DNA of 64,000 nt from Bradyrhizobium sp. BTAi1 (GCF_000015165.1 NC_009475.1:164827-228826), one strand, 5' to 3'. Shown: positions 19,198-28,071, counted from the stretch's first letter. Numbers and translations: made by a program. The notes: generated by a model from the letters alone, not told the origin.

Positions 19198-19865
19198 GGC
19201 ACGACCTCCGGATCGGCGCGATATTCCGAGACCACAAAGCCGAGCGGATTGATAAGACGGTCGGCGGAGGACATTGGCGCGTTGGTATAGGAGAACGTCA
19301 GGGTGGAGACCCAGTGGGTGATGCGGGTTTCCTCGCCCTTGCGGCTCTCTTTCATGAAACGCACCGAGGCGACATTGTCAGCTAGGAGCGAGATCGCCTT
19401 GATCCGTACTGTGGCGACCCCGAAACGGCCCTGAACGACTTGCGGGCTTTCCGGATTGGAGCCGCGATACCAGGCCGCAAAACGGGCCTGTTCGCCCTGC
19501 CCCGAGAGCAGCGAAATCGTCCGGAAGTTGGTTTCGGCTTCCGGATAGCTGTAGCCTTCGCGCGCGCGAACGTAGCGGCCAAGAAAATACTTGGTGACCG
19601 CTTCATCATAGCGCGCCGGCGTCGAAGTGAGGGCGGAGACGGTGTCCACAATCCCGGTCGCGTTATCGACCCGGATGACGAACGGTTCGACCGTCTTCAG
19701 CGGCGCCAGCGCTGCGACCGCACTCAGTGAGGCGATCGCTAATGCGCAGGCACCCGCGGCAATCACCCATGCCGTTCTGCGCGAGCGATGGGCCGCCAGC
19801 AGCAGATCCTGCTCCCATCGACGCGCATTGTCGAAATAGGCTTTCAGGTCATCGTGACCGACCAT
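19194..19865 (-). CDS. virB8: VirB8 inner-membrane T4SS assembly protein
   Basis: Protein of 223 residues. A short cytoplasmic N-terminus (MVGHDDLKAYFDNARRWEQD) is followed by one helix (about 33-52, VIAAGACALAIASLSAVAAL), then the periplasmic NTF2-like domain with VEPFVIRVDNATGIVD, ARFAAWYRGSNPESPQ and WVSTLTFSYTNAPMS before NPLGFVVSEYR. ATG 19865 follows a strong AGGAGG site. A longer upstream frame is only overlap with virB7. VirB8 nucleates channel assembly. Confidence 0.93.
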   Translation of the reverse strand: MVGHDDLKAYFDNARRWEQDLLLAAHRSRRTAWVIAAGACALAIASLSAVAALAPLKTVEPFVIRVDNATGIVDTVSALTSTPARYDEAVTKYFLGRYVRAREGYSYPEAETNFRTISLLSGQGEQARFAAWYRGSNPESPQVVQGRFGVATVRIKAISLLADNVASVRFMKESRKGEETRITHWVSTLTFSYTNAPMSSADRLINPLGFVVSEYRADPEVVP

Positions 19866-19866
19866 C

Positions 19867-20166
19867 TCACGCCTCCTTGCCGCAAGGCCGGTAAGAGGCT
19901 GCAATGGCGGCCTGGTGGTCTGATGCAGCCAATCGCGTGGAGGGCGCTGCCGGGCTGGTCTCGCCTTTGCGGATGACTGGTGCCGGCGCGGATGGCGGAG
20001 GTGCCGGCTCCGGTGTCGCCAATGGCGTACCTGTCTCCCAATCCCACAGCGAACGATTGAGCGGCCGCCGAGCCTGGCCATCACAAGATGGCGGTCCCTT
20101 TGACCAGCTTGCGCAGCCGCCAAGCTGAATTGCGATCATGCAAATAATGAATAGTCGACGCCACAT
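19867..20166 (-). CDS. virB7: VirB7-like outer-membrane lipoprotein
   Basis: Lipoprotein of 99 residues. A short signal with hydrophobic core (FIICMIAIQ) ends at a lipobox LGGC, so the mature protein begins with lipidated Cys18. The rest is Pro/Ala-rich with conserved WDWETGTPL and ends in YRPCGKEA. It lies exactly where VirB7 belongs, between virB6 and virB8, and is longer than the classic 45-residue VirB7, as in many rhizobial T4SS. It would stabilise VirB9. The assignment rests on position plus lipobox. Confidence 0.75.
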   Translation of the reverse strand: MWRRLFIICMIAIQLGGCASWSKGPPSCDGQARRPLNRSLWDWETGTPLATPEPAPPPSAPAPVIRKGETSPAAPSTRLAASDHQAAIAASYRPCGKEA

Positions 20167-20215
20167 CGTTCTGATGCCCCTGTCTGTCTTTCTCGTCTTT
20201 TGCCACGATCATTGC

Positions 20216-21202
20216 CTACGCCGCCGTGGTCCCCGGCGATTGGGTGCGGCGCATACTGCCGCCCTGCCGGCTGGCTCTCACCGCGGCGAGACCGCGGCTG
20301 GCCGACCAGCGGGCGCCGGCATATGCGCCACTGGCTGCCGCCGTGGCATTGGCAATCATTGGGCTCGTGACCAGCCGGCTGGCGAGCGAAGCGCCACCCC
20401 CGGCGAGACCTCCTGCGATGATCGGCAGTTGAAGCGCGATGTATCCGGACAGACCGAGCACCGCGCTGATGGCGACCGCGGCCACCACCATCTCGCCGGC
20501 CGTGCCGGCGTTTGCCGCGAACCTGTCGATGAAGCCGCTAACGGTCGTCAACATCAGCCCGACCAGTGCGACCACCAGCACCAGCAGGATCACGAAATTC
20601 GCGACCTGCCGAAGCCAGGCTTCCGTAAAGGGCCGCGTGGCCTCGAATAGTCCAAGTGCAATGAAGAGCGGCCCAAGCGCGATCACGACCCCCAGACCAA
20701 CCTTGGCATAGAGCAGGATGGCAAACTGCAAGAAGGAGCCAACCGCCACGAAGACTAGGAGAATCGCGGCAATCAGTGCGGGCGCGATGTTGGTCAGTCC
20801 GGCTTGCTTGTAGATCCTATTTGCGACGTCAATTCCTTTGGTCAGAAGCTGATCGAACGGAACTCCGGAATTGGTATTCAGTCCGGCACCAGCCAATGCA
20901 TTGCCAATCTCCTTCGGCAGCGAATCGAAGAACAGTCCCGTGACGTATTGCTGGAACGCGCTTGAATTGGTCGCTAGCAGCACGACGACCACGATCCGCA
21001 TCGCCCGCCAGGCAAACTCCATGATGGGCTCGGAGATCGCGCCCCGCATCACCGCAAAACCGTAGAGGATGACATAGAGCATCACGGCCGTGCGCAGCGG
21101 ACCATCAATGTAGGAGGCAAGATTCGATACCGAGGTCGACACGAATGTCGTGATCGGCTGTTCGAACTCCTTCAGAAAGCTGTCAAAGACGTTTATGGCC
21201 AT
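20216..21202 (-). CDS. virB6: VirB6/TrbL polytopic inner-membrane protein
   Basis: Protein of 328 residues with about six transmembrane segments (for example LRTAVMLYVILYGFAVM, ALIAAILLVFVAVGSFLQFA, VVIALGPLFIALGLFEATR, FVILLVLVVALVGLMLTTV). The conserved GLGVVIALGPLFIALGLF block is the TrbL/VirB6 signature. ATG 21202 begins the family-like MAINVFDSFLKEFEQPI. The extra upstream frame overlaps eexN. It contacts the DNA substrate at the inner membrane. The C-terminus is Arg/Ser-rich and cytoplasmic or periplasmic loops are short. Confidence 0.9.
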   Translation of the reverse strand: MAINVFDSFLKEFEQPITTFVSTSVSNLASYIDGPLRTAVMLYVILYGFAVMRGAISEPIMEFAWRAMRIVVVVLLATNSSAFQQYVTGLFFDSLPKEIGNALAGAGLNTNSGVPFDQLLTKGIDVANRIYKQAGLTNIAPALIAAILLVFVAVGSFLQFAILLYAKVGLGVVIALGPLFIALGLFEATRPFTEAWLRQVANFVILLVLVVALVGLMLTTVSGFIDRFAANAGTAGEMVVAAVAISAVLGLSGYIALQLPIIAGGLAGGGASLASRLVTSPMIANATAAASGAYAGARWSASRGLAAVRASRQGGSMRRTQSPGTTAA

Positions 21203-21213
21203 CGCGGCGATCC

Positions 21214-21459
21214 TTACTTCAGGGCGTCTTCCATCTCTTGGACGGTGATCTTGTTGCGGGCTTCGTTGGCATTGATGCAGTTCGGCGTCTTTGCGAACTC
21301 GCCGGGATTGTCGCCGCACGTATTGAGAGCCGCCGCAAGCTCGTCCCGATGGTCGAGATACCAGCCGACTGTTTTCGTCTGCTCACTCTTGTTGGCCTCA
21401 TTGCAGCCCGTAAGGACAGCAGTAAGTCCGATTAGCAAGATGGATGCCTTCAGCTTCAT
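21214..21459 (-). CDS. eexN: EexN-type entry-exclusion lipoprotein
   Basis: Lipoprotein of 81 residues. A signal peptide ends at lipobox LTGC (Cys19), followed by the EexN-family pattern TVGWYLDHRDELAAALNTC and then NPGEFAKTPNCINA, with the two conserved cysteines. It lies between virB5 and virB6 and overlaps the virB5 stop by 4 bp. Entry-exclusion proteins stop a host cell from receiving the same element again, by blocking the incoming VirB6-type partner. It is complete and strongly supports a conjugative role for the operon. Confidence 0.88.
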   Translation of the reverse strand: MKLKASILLIGLTAVLTGCNEANKSEQTKTVGWYLDHRDELAAALNTCGDNPGEFAKTPNCINANEARNKITVQEMEDALK

Positions 21460-22178
21460 TCCAGCGCCGCCTTCATTTCATCAATCAGTTGTTGTTGTTT
21501 TTCGCGCTCCCGCTGTCCGTCCATGTCGGTGCGGGCCTGCTGGATCATCGCAAGACCCTGCATCCGGAGCACATCGTTCTGCAGCAGCGCCTGTTCGGCC
21601 TGCAGCCGCGCTGACAAATCGAGAGTCTCCTTGACGTCGGTCGCAGAGCTGATGCGGGTTCTCAATTCTTCGAGCGCATCGATACGCTGCGAGGCGGTGT
21701 CGTAGACCGCCTGGCCCATGGAGTGCTTGGCGCCGGTCTGCCGCGCGATCCGGTCGAGCTCGCTCTGGTAATACGAATTGCCGCTGTTGCCGGCATACGC
21801 GCGGTTCTGCGAAAGGTACTGGTTCATCGCGTCGGCGAAGTTGCCGCCACCCTGCCCCGCCACGAGACGTTCGATGTCAGAGAACTGTTGGGGCAGGACT
21901 TTCCGGAACTGGGGCGTGTTTAGCAGCGCGCCGATGTCGTTGGCGTTGGTCCGCTTGTTGAAGCTGTCATAGAGCTGCTTGGCCTGGTTCAATTGATCTT
22001 GCGCCACCTTGAGCTGGGACGTCAGGGTATCGACCTGCTTCTTCAGCTCCGTCAGTTGCTCAAATTGCCGCGCATAGACGCTAGGATCGAACACAATCTC
22101 CGCTCCTGCAGGTGATGCCATCAGGAAGATCATGACCGGCACGAACGGGAGAATCCCCGGCATACGTTGAACCGTCAT
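21456..22178 (-). CDS. virB5: VirB5 minor pilus protein
   Basis: Protein of 240 residues. The signal peptide (PFVPVMIFLMASPAGA) precedes the family opening IVFDPSVYARQFEQL, a long coiled-coil stretch (about 40-75) and helices rich in Gln (YLSQNRAYAGNSGNSYY, LQAEQALLQNDVLRM). ATG 22178 overlaps the virB4 stop as ATGA, so it is translationally coupled. A longer frame start at 22217 lies inside virB4. VirB5 sits at the pilus tip and aids cell contact. Confidence 0.9.
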   Translation of the reverse strand: MTVQRMPGILPFVPVMIFLMASPAGAEIVFDPSVYARQFEQLTELKKQVDTLTSQLKVAQDQLNQAKQLYDSFNKRTNANDIGALLNTPQFRKVLPQQFSDIERLVAGQGGGNFADAMNQYLSQNRAYAGNSGNSYYQSELDRIARQTGAKHSMGQAVYDTASQRIDALEELRTRISSATDVKETLDLSARLQAEQALLQNDVLRMQGLAMIQQARTDMDGQREREKQQQLIDEMKAALE

Positions 22179-24541
22179 CGGATTGTCCCCCGTTCCGCGT
22201 GAAATACCGGCAGCCATTGCGCTGGATCGTCGCCAACCTCTGCCCGAATGCGGTCGAGCAGTTCGACCGTCTCGGTCCGTCCGGACAACACGGCGAGTGC
22301 ATCGTTGAAGCCGCCGAGATCAAGTTCTGCGACCACTGAGTTATGGCCTTGCTTGATCAGGAACCGCCGGCTTTCAGGCGTGAGCTCCTCCTTGATCAGG
22401 CGGAATTCAGTGTCGGTCAGATGGAAGCCGTCGACATAGTCCGAGCGTGTTCCCCGCGCGTTAGGCAGGAAGATCTGCGTCGGGCACTGCTCGACAATGG
22501 TGTGTGCGATCGGGGAAGCCAGCGCGTCGCGCGGCGACTGCGTGCCGAATACCATGACGCCATTCTGCTTGCGGATGGTCTTGAGCTTGTTGTTGGCGAG
22601 ATCCCGAAATGCCCCGTCGCCAAGCGCCTTCCAGAACTCGTCGATGTCGATGATCAGGCGCCGCCCGTCGATCAGGCGCTCGACGCGGTGGAACAGATAC
22701 ATCATGAGCGGCGTGCGAACGCTGGGATGATCCAAGAGATCGGTCATGTCGAAGCCGACGAACCGGGCATCTAGCCCGATGGCATCCTGCTCGCCATCCA
22801 GCACCCAGCCGAAGGGGGCGCCCCGGCACCATCGCTCCAACCGGGCGCCGATCCCCTCGCGGTCCTGTTGACCAAGAAAAGCCCGCAGCGCCCCAAACGA
22901 GCGTTCCTCCTGCCGCAGGTGAACAAGGGCTCGCAATCCGGAATCGATCCGCTCCTCCTCGGATACGGTCAGCGGACGGTTGTCTGGCGTAACGAGCTTC
23001 CGGATAAGAGCGCCCAGGAAGGAAAGATTGGCTGGCGTTAGCTCCAGCGCCTTGAGCGGCGCACAGCCGGTCGCAATACCGTTGTGGAGCGTCAGATAGG
23101 TGCCGCCGACGGCACGGACGAAAATCTCGGCGCCGCGGTCCTTGTCGAAGAAGACGTAAGTGGCGCCGAGCCGCTCGGCCTGCGACAGCAGGAAGTTCTG
23201 CACGACGGTCTTGCCCGACCCGGAGGGGCCACAGATGAACGTGTTGCCGAGGTCGCCGTGATGGAACGAGAAATAGAACGGAGAGCCGGACGCGGTCTTG
23301 AGCATCGCGACCGCCGGTCCCCAATGGTTGCCGGAAGGCTGTCCTGTGGGATAGGTATGGAACGGGGAGAATGCCGCGAAATTCCGCGAGCTGATCGCCC
23401 CAGTTCGTGCCCGATACTTGAACAGCCCGGGAAGCTGCGCCCAATAGGCCGCTTCAAGGCCGAGATCTTCGCGCGCCACCACGGCACCCGCATCCGCCAG
23501 GACGCGTCGCGCCACGCTCATGTGGTCCTGGAGCTGCGAAGGCGTCTCGGCGTAGATCAACAACGAGAGATGATGGTCTCCAAGCGCGAACCTGTTGGAT
23601 TCGAGATCGTCGAGGGCGTCAGCGAGCTCGTCGATCTGCGAGGCCGCCGGATCCTGAGCCGAGACCAGCTGGTTCTGCTTGCGCGTCAGCACCGTCTTGG
23701 CATCAGATTTGGACAAGAACGCGAAGGATTGCGTGAGGATAAGTTCGAAAGGCGCAGAAAGCAGCGCGTTCAACAGGCCAGGCTTAGTGGACGCCGGATA
23801 TTCCTTGAGTCCAAACATGCCAGCGAAGCGCGAGCCACCCGCGCTGCGGGTTTCGATGGCTTCGCGGCCGAAAATGACACGGTTTGAATAGAGTGCAGGG
23901 CCGATCGGCCCCTGCGGCAACGGCATTGACGTCCACTCGCCGGAGGCCACGGCGTGGAACAGCTCCATTGGCTCCGAGAATACGATGCCGTCGCGCTCAG
24001 CCAATCCGAGAGCATGGGCCCCGTAGCGCTCTAACGCCGCGACCATATCTCGCGTGGCATCGTTGAGCCGCTTCAAGGCGTCGCTGTCGACCTCGAGAGA
24101 AGCCGCAGCGCTCCGGCCAAGCCGCCGGAAGAACGCGGCTGCCGCATCGGCGGGCGCGCGACCGGGATGACAAACCAGCGTCACGTAGAGATCGTTGCGA
24201 AACAGCGCTGCTTTGCGAAGCCGGTCGCGATATTGCGCGTCAAGCGAGGCTGCAAATGGCGATCGGAATGCACCGTCCGGATAATCTGACGTCCGGCGCC
24301 GCACCAGATGGGTCCATAGCGCCAGCCGCGGATCGGCAACATTGCGTAGAGTGAGGTTCAGTTTGGCGTGAAGATCGTTCAGATCCGCCGTCTCGGCGGT
24401 CTCGAACGAGGTGCCGTCGAGCCGGATCACTGTGAGCATGGCCCTGGTCGTGAGACTGATCACGGTATCGGTGACATGTCGGCCGAACGGGAGGTAGACT
24501 TCGGGCCCGATCTCCCGGGTCTTGAGCGCTGCGTTACGCAT
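22175..24541 (-). CDS. virB4: VirB4/TrbE T4SS ATPase
   Basis: Protein of 788 residues, the largest T4SS ATPase. The N-terminal CagE/TrbE domain opens with TREIGPEVYLPFGRHV. The C-terminal ATPase has Walker A FICGPSGSGKTVVQN, Walker B RRLIIDIDEFWKAL and the downstream motif GVMVFGTQSPRDAL. The motifs are intact and the length is normal. ATG 24541 starts inside the virB3 3' end with an 8-bp overlap. VirB4 drives pilin extraction and channel assembly. Confidence 0.95.
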   Translation of the reverse strand: MRNAALKTREIGPEVYLPFGRHVTDTVISLTTRAMLTVIRLDGTSFETAETADLNDLHAKLNLTLRNVADPRLALWTHLVRRRTSDYPDGAFRSPFAASLDAQYRDRLRKAALFRNDLYVTLVCHPGRAPADAAAAFFRRLGRSAAASLEVDSDALKRLNDATRDMVAALERYGAHALGLAERDGIVFSEPMELFHAVASGEWTSMPLPQGPIGPALYSNRVIFGREAIETRSAGGSRFAGMFGLKEYPASTKPGLLNALLSAPFELILTQSFAFLSKSDAKTVLTRKQNQLVSAQDPAASQIDELADALDDLESNRFALGDHHLSLLIYAETPSQLQDHMSVARRVLADAGAVVAREDLGLEAAYWAQLPGLFKYRARTGAISSRNFAAFSPFHTYPTGQPSGNHWGPAVAMLKTASGSPFYFSFHHGDLGNTFICGPSGSGKTVVQNFLLSQAERLGATYVFFDKDRGAEIFVRAVGGTYLTLHNGIATGCAPLKALELTPANLSFLGALIRKLVTPDNRPLTVSEEERIDSGLRALVHLRQEERSFGALRAFLGQQDREGIGARLERWCRGAPFGWVLDGEQDAIGLDARFVGFDMTDLLDHPSVRTPLMMYLFHRVERLIDGRRLIIDIDEFWKALGDGAFRDLANNKLKTIRKQNGVMVFGTQSPRDALASPIAHTIVEQCPTQIFLPNARGTRSDYVDGFHLTDTEFRLIKEELTPESRRFLIKQGHNSVVAELDLGGFNDALAVLSGRTETVELLDRIRAEVGDDPAQWLPVFHAERGTIR

Positions 24542-24872
24542 AGCCAAGGTCTCGTGCCTGATATCGCCGAACGAGCTTGAGGGGCGTGCAGGATGATCCG
24601 CCCCAGAAGGACGCGTTGCGCGTGCGCCCGCGGGTCTCGATCCAGGCGAGGAGAATCCGGAACATGTTGGGGTCGTGCCGGCAGATGATGCGGCAAAGAC
24701 CATGGATCGGAATCGCGACCAGGCCGTAGATGATGCTTCCGGCCACCAGGAATAGGATGCAGGAAAACATCACGTTGAGCGCCATGGCTTCCATGGTGAC
24801 GCCGGCAATCATGGCCGGCCGTGTGCAGGCGAGGAATAAGGTGTCCTCTGTGAGACGCGCGGCCTCGATCAT
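24534..24872 (-). CDS. virB3: VirB3 inner-membrane protein
   Basis: Protein of 112 residues with the family opening EDTLFLACTRPAMIAGVTM, one long hydrophobic hairpin (about 25-60, LNVMFSCILFLVAGSIIYGLV split by short turns) and the conserved ICRHDPNMFRILLAWIETR before a short tail. It starts at the last base of the virB2 stop. It partners VirB4, sometimes as a fusion, but they are separate here. Confidence 0.92.
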   Translation of the reverse strand: MIEAARLTEDTLFLACTRPAMIAGVTMEAMALNVMFSCILFLVAGSIIYGLVAIPIHGLCRIICRHDPNMFRILLAWIETRGRTRNASFWGGSSCTPLKLVRRYQARDLGYA

Positions 24873-25168
24873 CAACGACCTCCAGTCAAGGTCGAGACCA
24901 CCTCGGAGGCGCCGAACGTGATGGCGACACCGAGCACAACATAGGCGGCCTTGCGCAGATCGAGATAGCCGAACATCCAGGCGATGCCGACGATGATGAC
25001 CGCCAGCGTGGCCAGCAGGCGCGCCACGTTGCCAGTCAACATGTTGACGATATTTTGCAGCACACCCTCGATGTTCGCGGTTTGCGCGAGCGCAGGCTCG
25101 ACCAAGGCGATGCTGAGGACGGCTCCCACGCAAAGAATGGCAGCGGAGTGTTTAAGAGGAGAAGTCAT
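24872..25168 (-). CDS. virB2: VirB2/TrbC major pilin
   Basis: Pro-pilin of 98 residues. The signal peptide (residues about 1-29, ILCVGAVLSIALVEPALAQ) is followed by two long hydrophobic helices, VARLLATLAVIIVGIAWMFG and AAYVVLGVAITFGASEV, separated by the conserved basic turn DLRK. This is the standard VirB2/TrbC topology. ATG 25168 follows AAGAGGAGAAG. Polymerised VirB2 forms the conjugative pilus. Confidence 0.92.
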   Translation of the reverse strand: MTSPLKHSAAILCVGAVLSIALVEPALAQTANIEGVLQNIVNMLTGNVARLLATLAVIIVGIAWMFGYLDLRKAAYVVLGVAITFGASEVVSTLTGGR

Positions 25169-25244
25169 GACCCGGCTCCGATTGGCAGTGCAGCCGGACC
25201 AGCCCGGACCGCGGTGTTGAGTTGAGACAAAACAAAAGAGGTCC

Positions 25245-25814
25245 TCATCGTTCATAGACAAAGGCCGACGTGCCAAGGCCCGAGCGATAGACGTCCCAGT
25301 TCGGACGCTCCCTGACGGAGGGAGCTGGCGTGTTGCTTGTCGGCATGTCAGCGTTGGAAGTGTCGGCAGCATCGGCCGGCAGGGTACGGGGCTCGGGAGT
25401 TGTTCGGGGAGCTTTGGCTGCGAAGCTCGCGACAACCCTGGCAATAGCCTGATCGCGGCCCGAGGCGTTCACGTTTTTGGCTTGCAATCGGGCCTCGAAC
25501 AATCTGCCAAGGCCCGCAATATGCTTGCAGGCGTCGAAGGTCGTGGTAGCCGTCAACCCGGCCTGCTTGGTTTCCTCGGCATCAAGTTGAGCGAGACCGG
25601 TCCGGACCGTCTGGCCGGTGGCGATGGCCTCGGTCGTGAGCTGGATAGCTTCGTCACGGTCATTTGCTTGAATCGGAATCGGTTTCCGCCCCTGAATTGT
25701 GATGAGCAGCGGCTCGAACGAGCTCGCTTGCCGCACAATTGCCGCCAGAGGCCGAACGAGGTTCGGCGTCGGCGCGCACTGTTCGACCAGAGCCAAGAAT
25801 GCAGCTGGATCCAT
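25245..25814 (-). CDS. virB1: VirB1-like transglycosylase, apparently without catalytic Glu
   Basis: Protein of 189 residues in the virB1 position. The fold landmarks fit VirB1: FLALVEQCAPTPNLVRPLAA at the N-terminus, IVR before the active site, RTGLAQLDAEETKQAGLT (the GLxQ motif) and TFDACKHIAGLGRLFEARL. Where active lytic transglycosylases have E-S-G, the sequence here reads IVRQASSFEP, so the catalytic glutamate seems to be lost. A Pro/Thr-rich C-terminal region follows. No clear signal peptide is seen. It may act structurally or recruit another peptidoglycan hydrolase. Confidence 0.75.
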   Translation of the reverse strand: MDPAAFLALVEQCAPTPNLVRPLAAIVRQASSFEPLLITIQGRKPIPIQANDRDEAIQLTTEAIATGQTVRTGLAQLDAEETKQAGLTATTTFDACKHIAGLGRLFEARLQAKNVNASGRDQAIARVVASFAAKAPRTTPEPRTLPADAADTSNADMPTSNTPAPSVRERPNWDVYRSGLGTSAFVYER

Positions 25815-25852
25815 TGTTGATGACTTTGTTTCGAGAGTTGAAGACCCGGACG

Positions 25853-26488
25853 CTATGCCGCGAGCGGAAGGCTTGACTGCGCGTCAATTGCACGCCCCGA
25901 AATCTTCCCGGCCGCTCGGATTGCCCCGAGAGCGTTGTCGGTGACCGGCAGCAGTCCGGCGACAGCTTGGGTCGCCCCGATTTGACGAGGTGGACCAAGG
26001 CGGTTGAGCTGCCATCCAGCTCGGCGCAGGATGCGCTCCATGCGCAGATCAGTGACGGTCGCGATTGCCTGAAGGTCAAGCTGCTGGCCCCATTCAATCA
26101 TTGCCGCAAAGAGCAGGAACGTTGCTTCCCGCAAGCCGTTCTCAGCTGTCGTCGCGACCTGTTCGGTATCAACGCAAAAGCGCGAGCTCTCCCAGATCCT
26201 GGATTCGTTTGGTGCCGCGTGGCCATCCAGCAACACCGGGAACGTATCTGCCAGCATGTTGCGCCCGGTGGTCGGCAGCAGACGAACACATCCGACGACC
26301 TCGCGCTGCTCGAGCAGCAAGAGATAGGTCGGCTTGAGCGCGTCGTACTGATCGATCTCCAATCCCCCCGCGATAGAGACGTCCCAGTCGAGCCGCTCCT
26401 TGAACACGCGCCCTCGCAGACGGTGCATCCCCATTGCCAAGTCAAGATCGTGCAAGAGCGCTGTACGGGTGCGCACAATGACCTTCAT
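25853..26488 (-). CDS. traI: LuxI/TraI-type acyl-homoserine lactone synthase
   Basis: Autoinducer synthase of 211 residues. Invariant family residues are visible: Arg and Phe in RGRVFKERL, Trp in LDWDV, the Asp pair in EIDQYDAL, Arg in GCVRLLPT, Phe in ADTFPVLL, and Glu/Arg in WESSRFCVD. It makes an acyl-homoserine lactone from SAM and acyl-ACP. A GGGAGG ribosome site precedes the start. It is the first gene of the minus-strand transfer operon, with luxR divergent, as in Ti-plasmid traI-trb. The acyl chain cannot be predicted. Confidence 0.93.
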   Translation of the reverse strand: MKVIVRTRTALLHDLDLAMGMHRLRGRVFKERLDWDVSIAGGLEIDQYDALKPTYLLLLEQREVVGCVRLLPTTGRNMLADTFPVLLDGHAAPNESRIWESSRFCVDTEQVATTAENGLREATFLLFAAMIEWGQQLDLQAIATVTDLRMERILRRAGWQLNRLGPPRQIGATQAVAGLLPVTDNALGAIRAAGKISGRAIDAQSSLPLAA

Positions 26489-26543
26489 TCTTAACCTCCC
26501 GCTTACGAATCACAGCTTCGAGATCAAGAAAGCAGGGGTGGTC

Positions 26544-26570
26544 ACAGCGTTGCGCTGTCTGTTCTGACAG
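26544..26570. promoter_or_regulatory. Overlapping palindromes, candidate lux/tra-box operator
   Basis: Between the divergent luxI and luxR starts there are two interlocked dyads. ACAGCG-TTG-CGCTGT occupies 26544-26558, and CTGTC-N6-GACAG occupies 26555-26570. They share CTGT. The position, 55-80 bp upstream of luxI and 125-150 bp upstream of luxR, suits binding by the LuxR protein to control the transfer operon. The sequence is not a classical Vibrio lux box. Confidence 0.6.
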
Positions 26571-26695
26571 GGCACTTTGGAATTGTTCTTGCCCCAAAGC
26601 TGCCGCAACACCGCAATACATGCCCCACACGCAACGCGCGAATCAAGTGCGTCGTTCGCGTTAGGGAACTCAGAACAGTTCAAAAAAGGGGCGCA

Positions 26696-27427
26696 ATGAA
26701 AGGTGTCAAACGAGCATGCGATGAATTTGTCGATTGTCTTCACTCTGCCCATACAGAAGAGGATTTTCGGCGTGTCGCGGAACGAACCGCGCATGCATTG
26801 GGTTTCCGCTGGTTCGCCTATTTTGGCCACCGCGCCAATGGCCCCAAACTGATCTCTTCCTATCCGAAGAGTTGGACAAGTCACTATTTTCGCGAAGGAT
26901 ACGACAACATCGATCCTGTTCTTCAGGAGCCGCGAAACACAAGCCGGATGTTCCTGTGGGATGGACGTGAGGCGCGAAGCGCTAAGTCGCCGAAAGAACG
27001 CCGTCTGTTTGACGATGCGCTCAGCTTCAAGATCAGGACCGGCCTGACCGTTCGCATTCCCTCAAGCCAAAACCAGTTCGCGGCGTTCACGCTCGCGGCG
27101 GACGACCGCAGCCTTGGACTCGATCGTTTCATCGAGACCTCGCAAGACATGTTGGAAATGGTGGGTCTCACCTATCATGCGCATGTGAGCGCCGCCAGAA
27201 TCGGACGCACGCCCCCGGACGGTCAGCAGGGGAGCCCGCTGACTCAGCGCGAACGGCAGTGTCTCGCCTGGATATCTGACGGCAAGACAATGCAGGATAT
27301 TGCGGAGCTTCTCGGGGTTTCGCCGCGAGGGGTGAAGTTTCATCTGGATAATGCCAGGCGAAATCTTGCTGCACTCACCCTTCCACACGCTGTGGCCCTC
27401 GCGTTTCGGCAGGGATTGCTCCCATAA
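26696..27427 (+). CDS. traR: LuxR/TraR-type quorum-sensing regulator
   Basis: Protein of 243 residues. The N-terminal autoinducer-binding domain (about 10-165) has WFAYFGH, the conserved Asp-Pro in YDNIDPVLQ and FLWDG. The C-terminal LuxR helix-turn-helix (about 178-235) has LTQRERQCLAWISDGKTMQD and GVSPRGVKFHLDNARRNL. AAGGGG precedes the ATG. It is divergent from luxI and the T4SS operon, so it is the probable activator of transfer. No TraM-type antiactivator is seen in the window. Confidence 0.92.
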   Translation: MKGVKRACDEFVDCLHSAHTEEDFRRVAERTAHALGFRWFAYFGHRANGPKLISSYPKSWTSHYFREGYDNIDPVLQEPRNTSRMFLWDGREARSAKSPKERRLFDDALSFKIRTGLTVRIPSSQNQFAAFTLAADDRSLGLDRFIETSQDMLEMVGLTYHAHVSAARIGRTPPDGQQGSPLTQRERQCLAWISDGKTMQDIAELLGVSPRGVKFHLDNARRNLAALTLPHAVALAFRQGLLP

Positions 27428-28071
27428 TTCCCAGAACAGTCGTCTGCGCGGTCCCAAGATACGGCGGTTAACCAGGTTGAGCGTGCTGCAGCGGCCTCGT
27501 CAAGTGAGCTCGGCGGGCATCATTTGCGGGTATTCAGCCAAAAGCGAATCGCTGCTCGCAGTTCATCGTAGCCATGTCTCCGCCGCCGGAAATTGGGCGT
27601 CGCCCTGCGGGCCGGGCTGTTGGCTGCGCTGAAGCCCCGCAAGCGGGTCTTCCCCTTGCGGGCTGCCATCCCTGACGCAAACGGCCCGTATCTTCCGAAC
27701 AACAACACCTGCTGATCCGATCGGAACCATCTTCACACGTACTCGGACCGGGATTTTATCCATGCGTGCGCGGGATGCCGACGACCTCGAGTGCTTTGAA
27801 TGGGACAATTCGCAAAGCAGCCTCAGCTTGGTCATCCGCGGGACCAAAAAGCTGCGTTTTCGGCAGACCATGCTTCCGGTGAAGCACCAACCCCGCTCTC
27901 GAATGGGCTTTCCTTGGTTCTGGTGCGGCCTTCCACGATCAACCCGCAAGGGGTTCGCTACGCAAGCGTGCGACCTCTTCGGCTTCGCCTCTCGAGGTGA
28001 CCGCAGCCGCCCCCGAACACGTCGGCGCCTGTCGAGCGGGGATGGTCCCCGCCGCAAGACGGGAGCCTTCA
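27428..28071 (+). other. Long structured intergenic region after luxR
   Basis: About 640 bp with no convincing gene. It holds an inverted repeat (CCCGCAAG at 27636-27643 and CTTGCGGG at 27655-27662) and, just before the next gene, a hairpin GCGGGGA-TGG-TCCCCGC (28036-28052). It may include the luxR terminator and the leader of the small gene at 28072. A replication or transfer origin is possible but no iterons or nic consensus were recognised. Confidence 0.45.
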
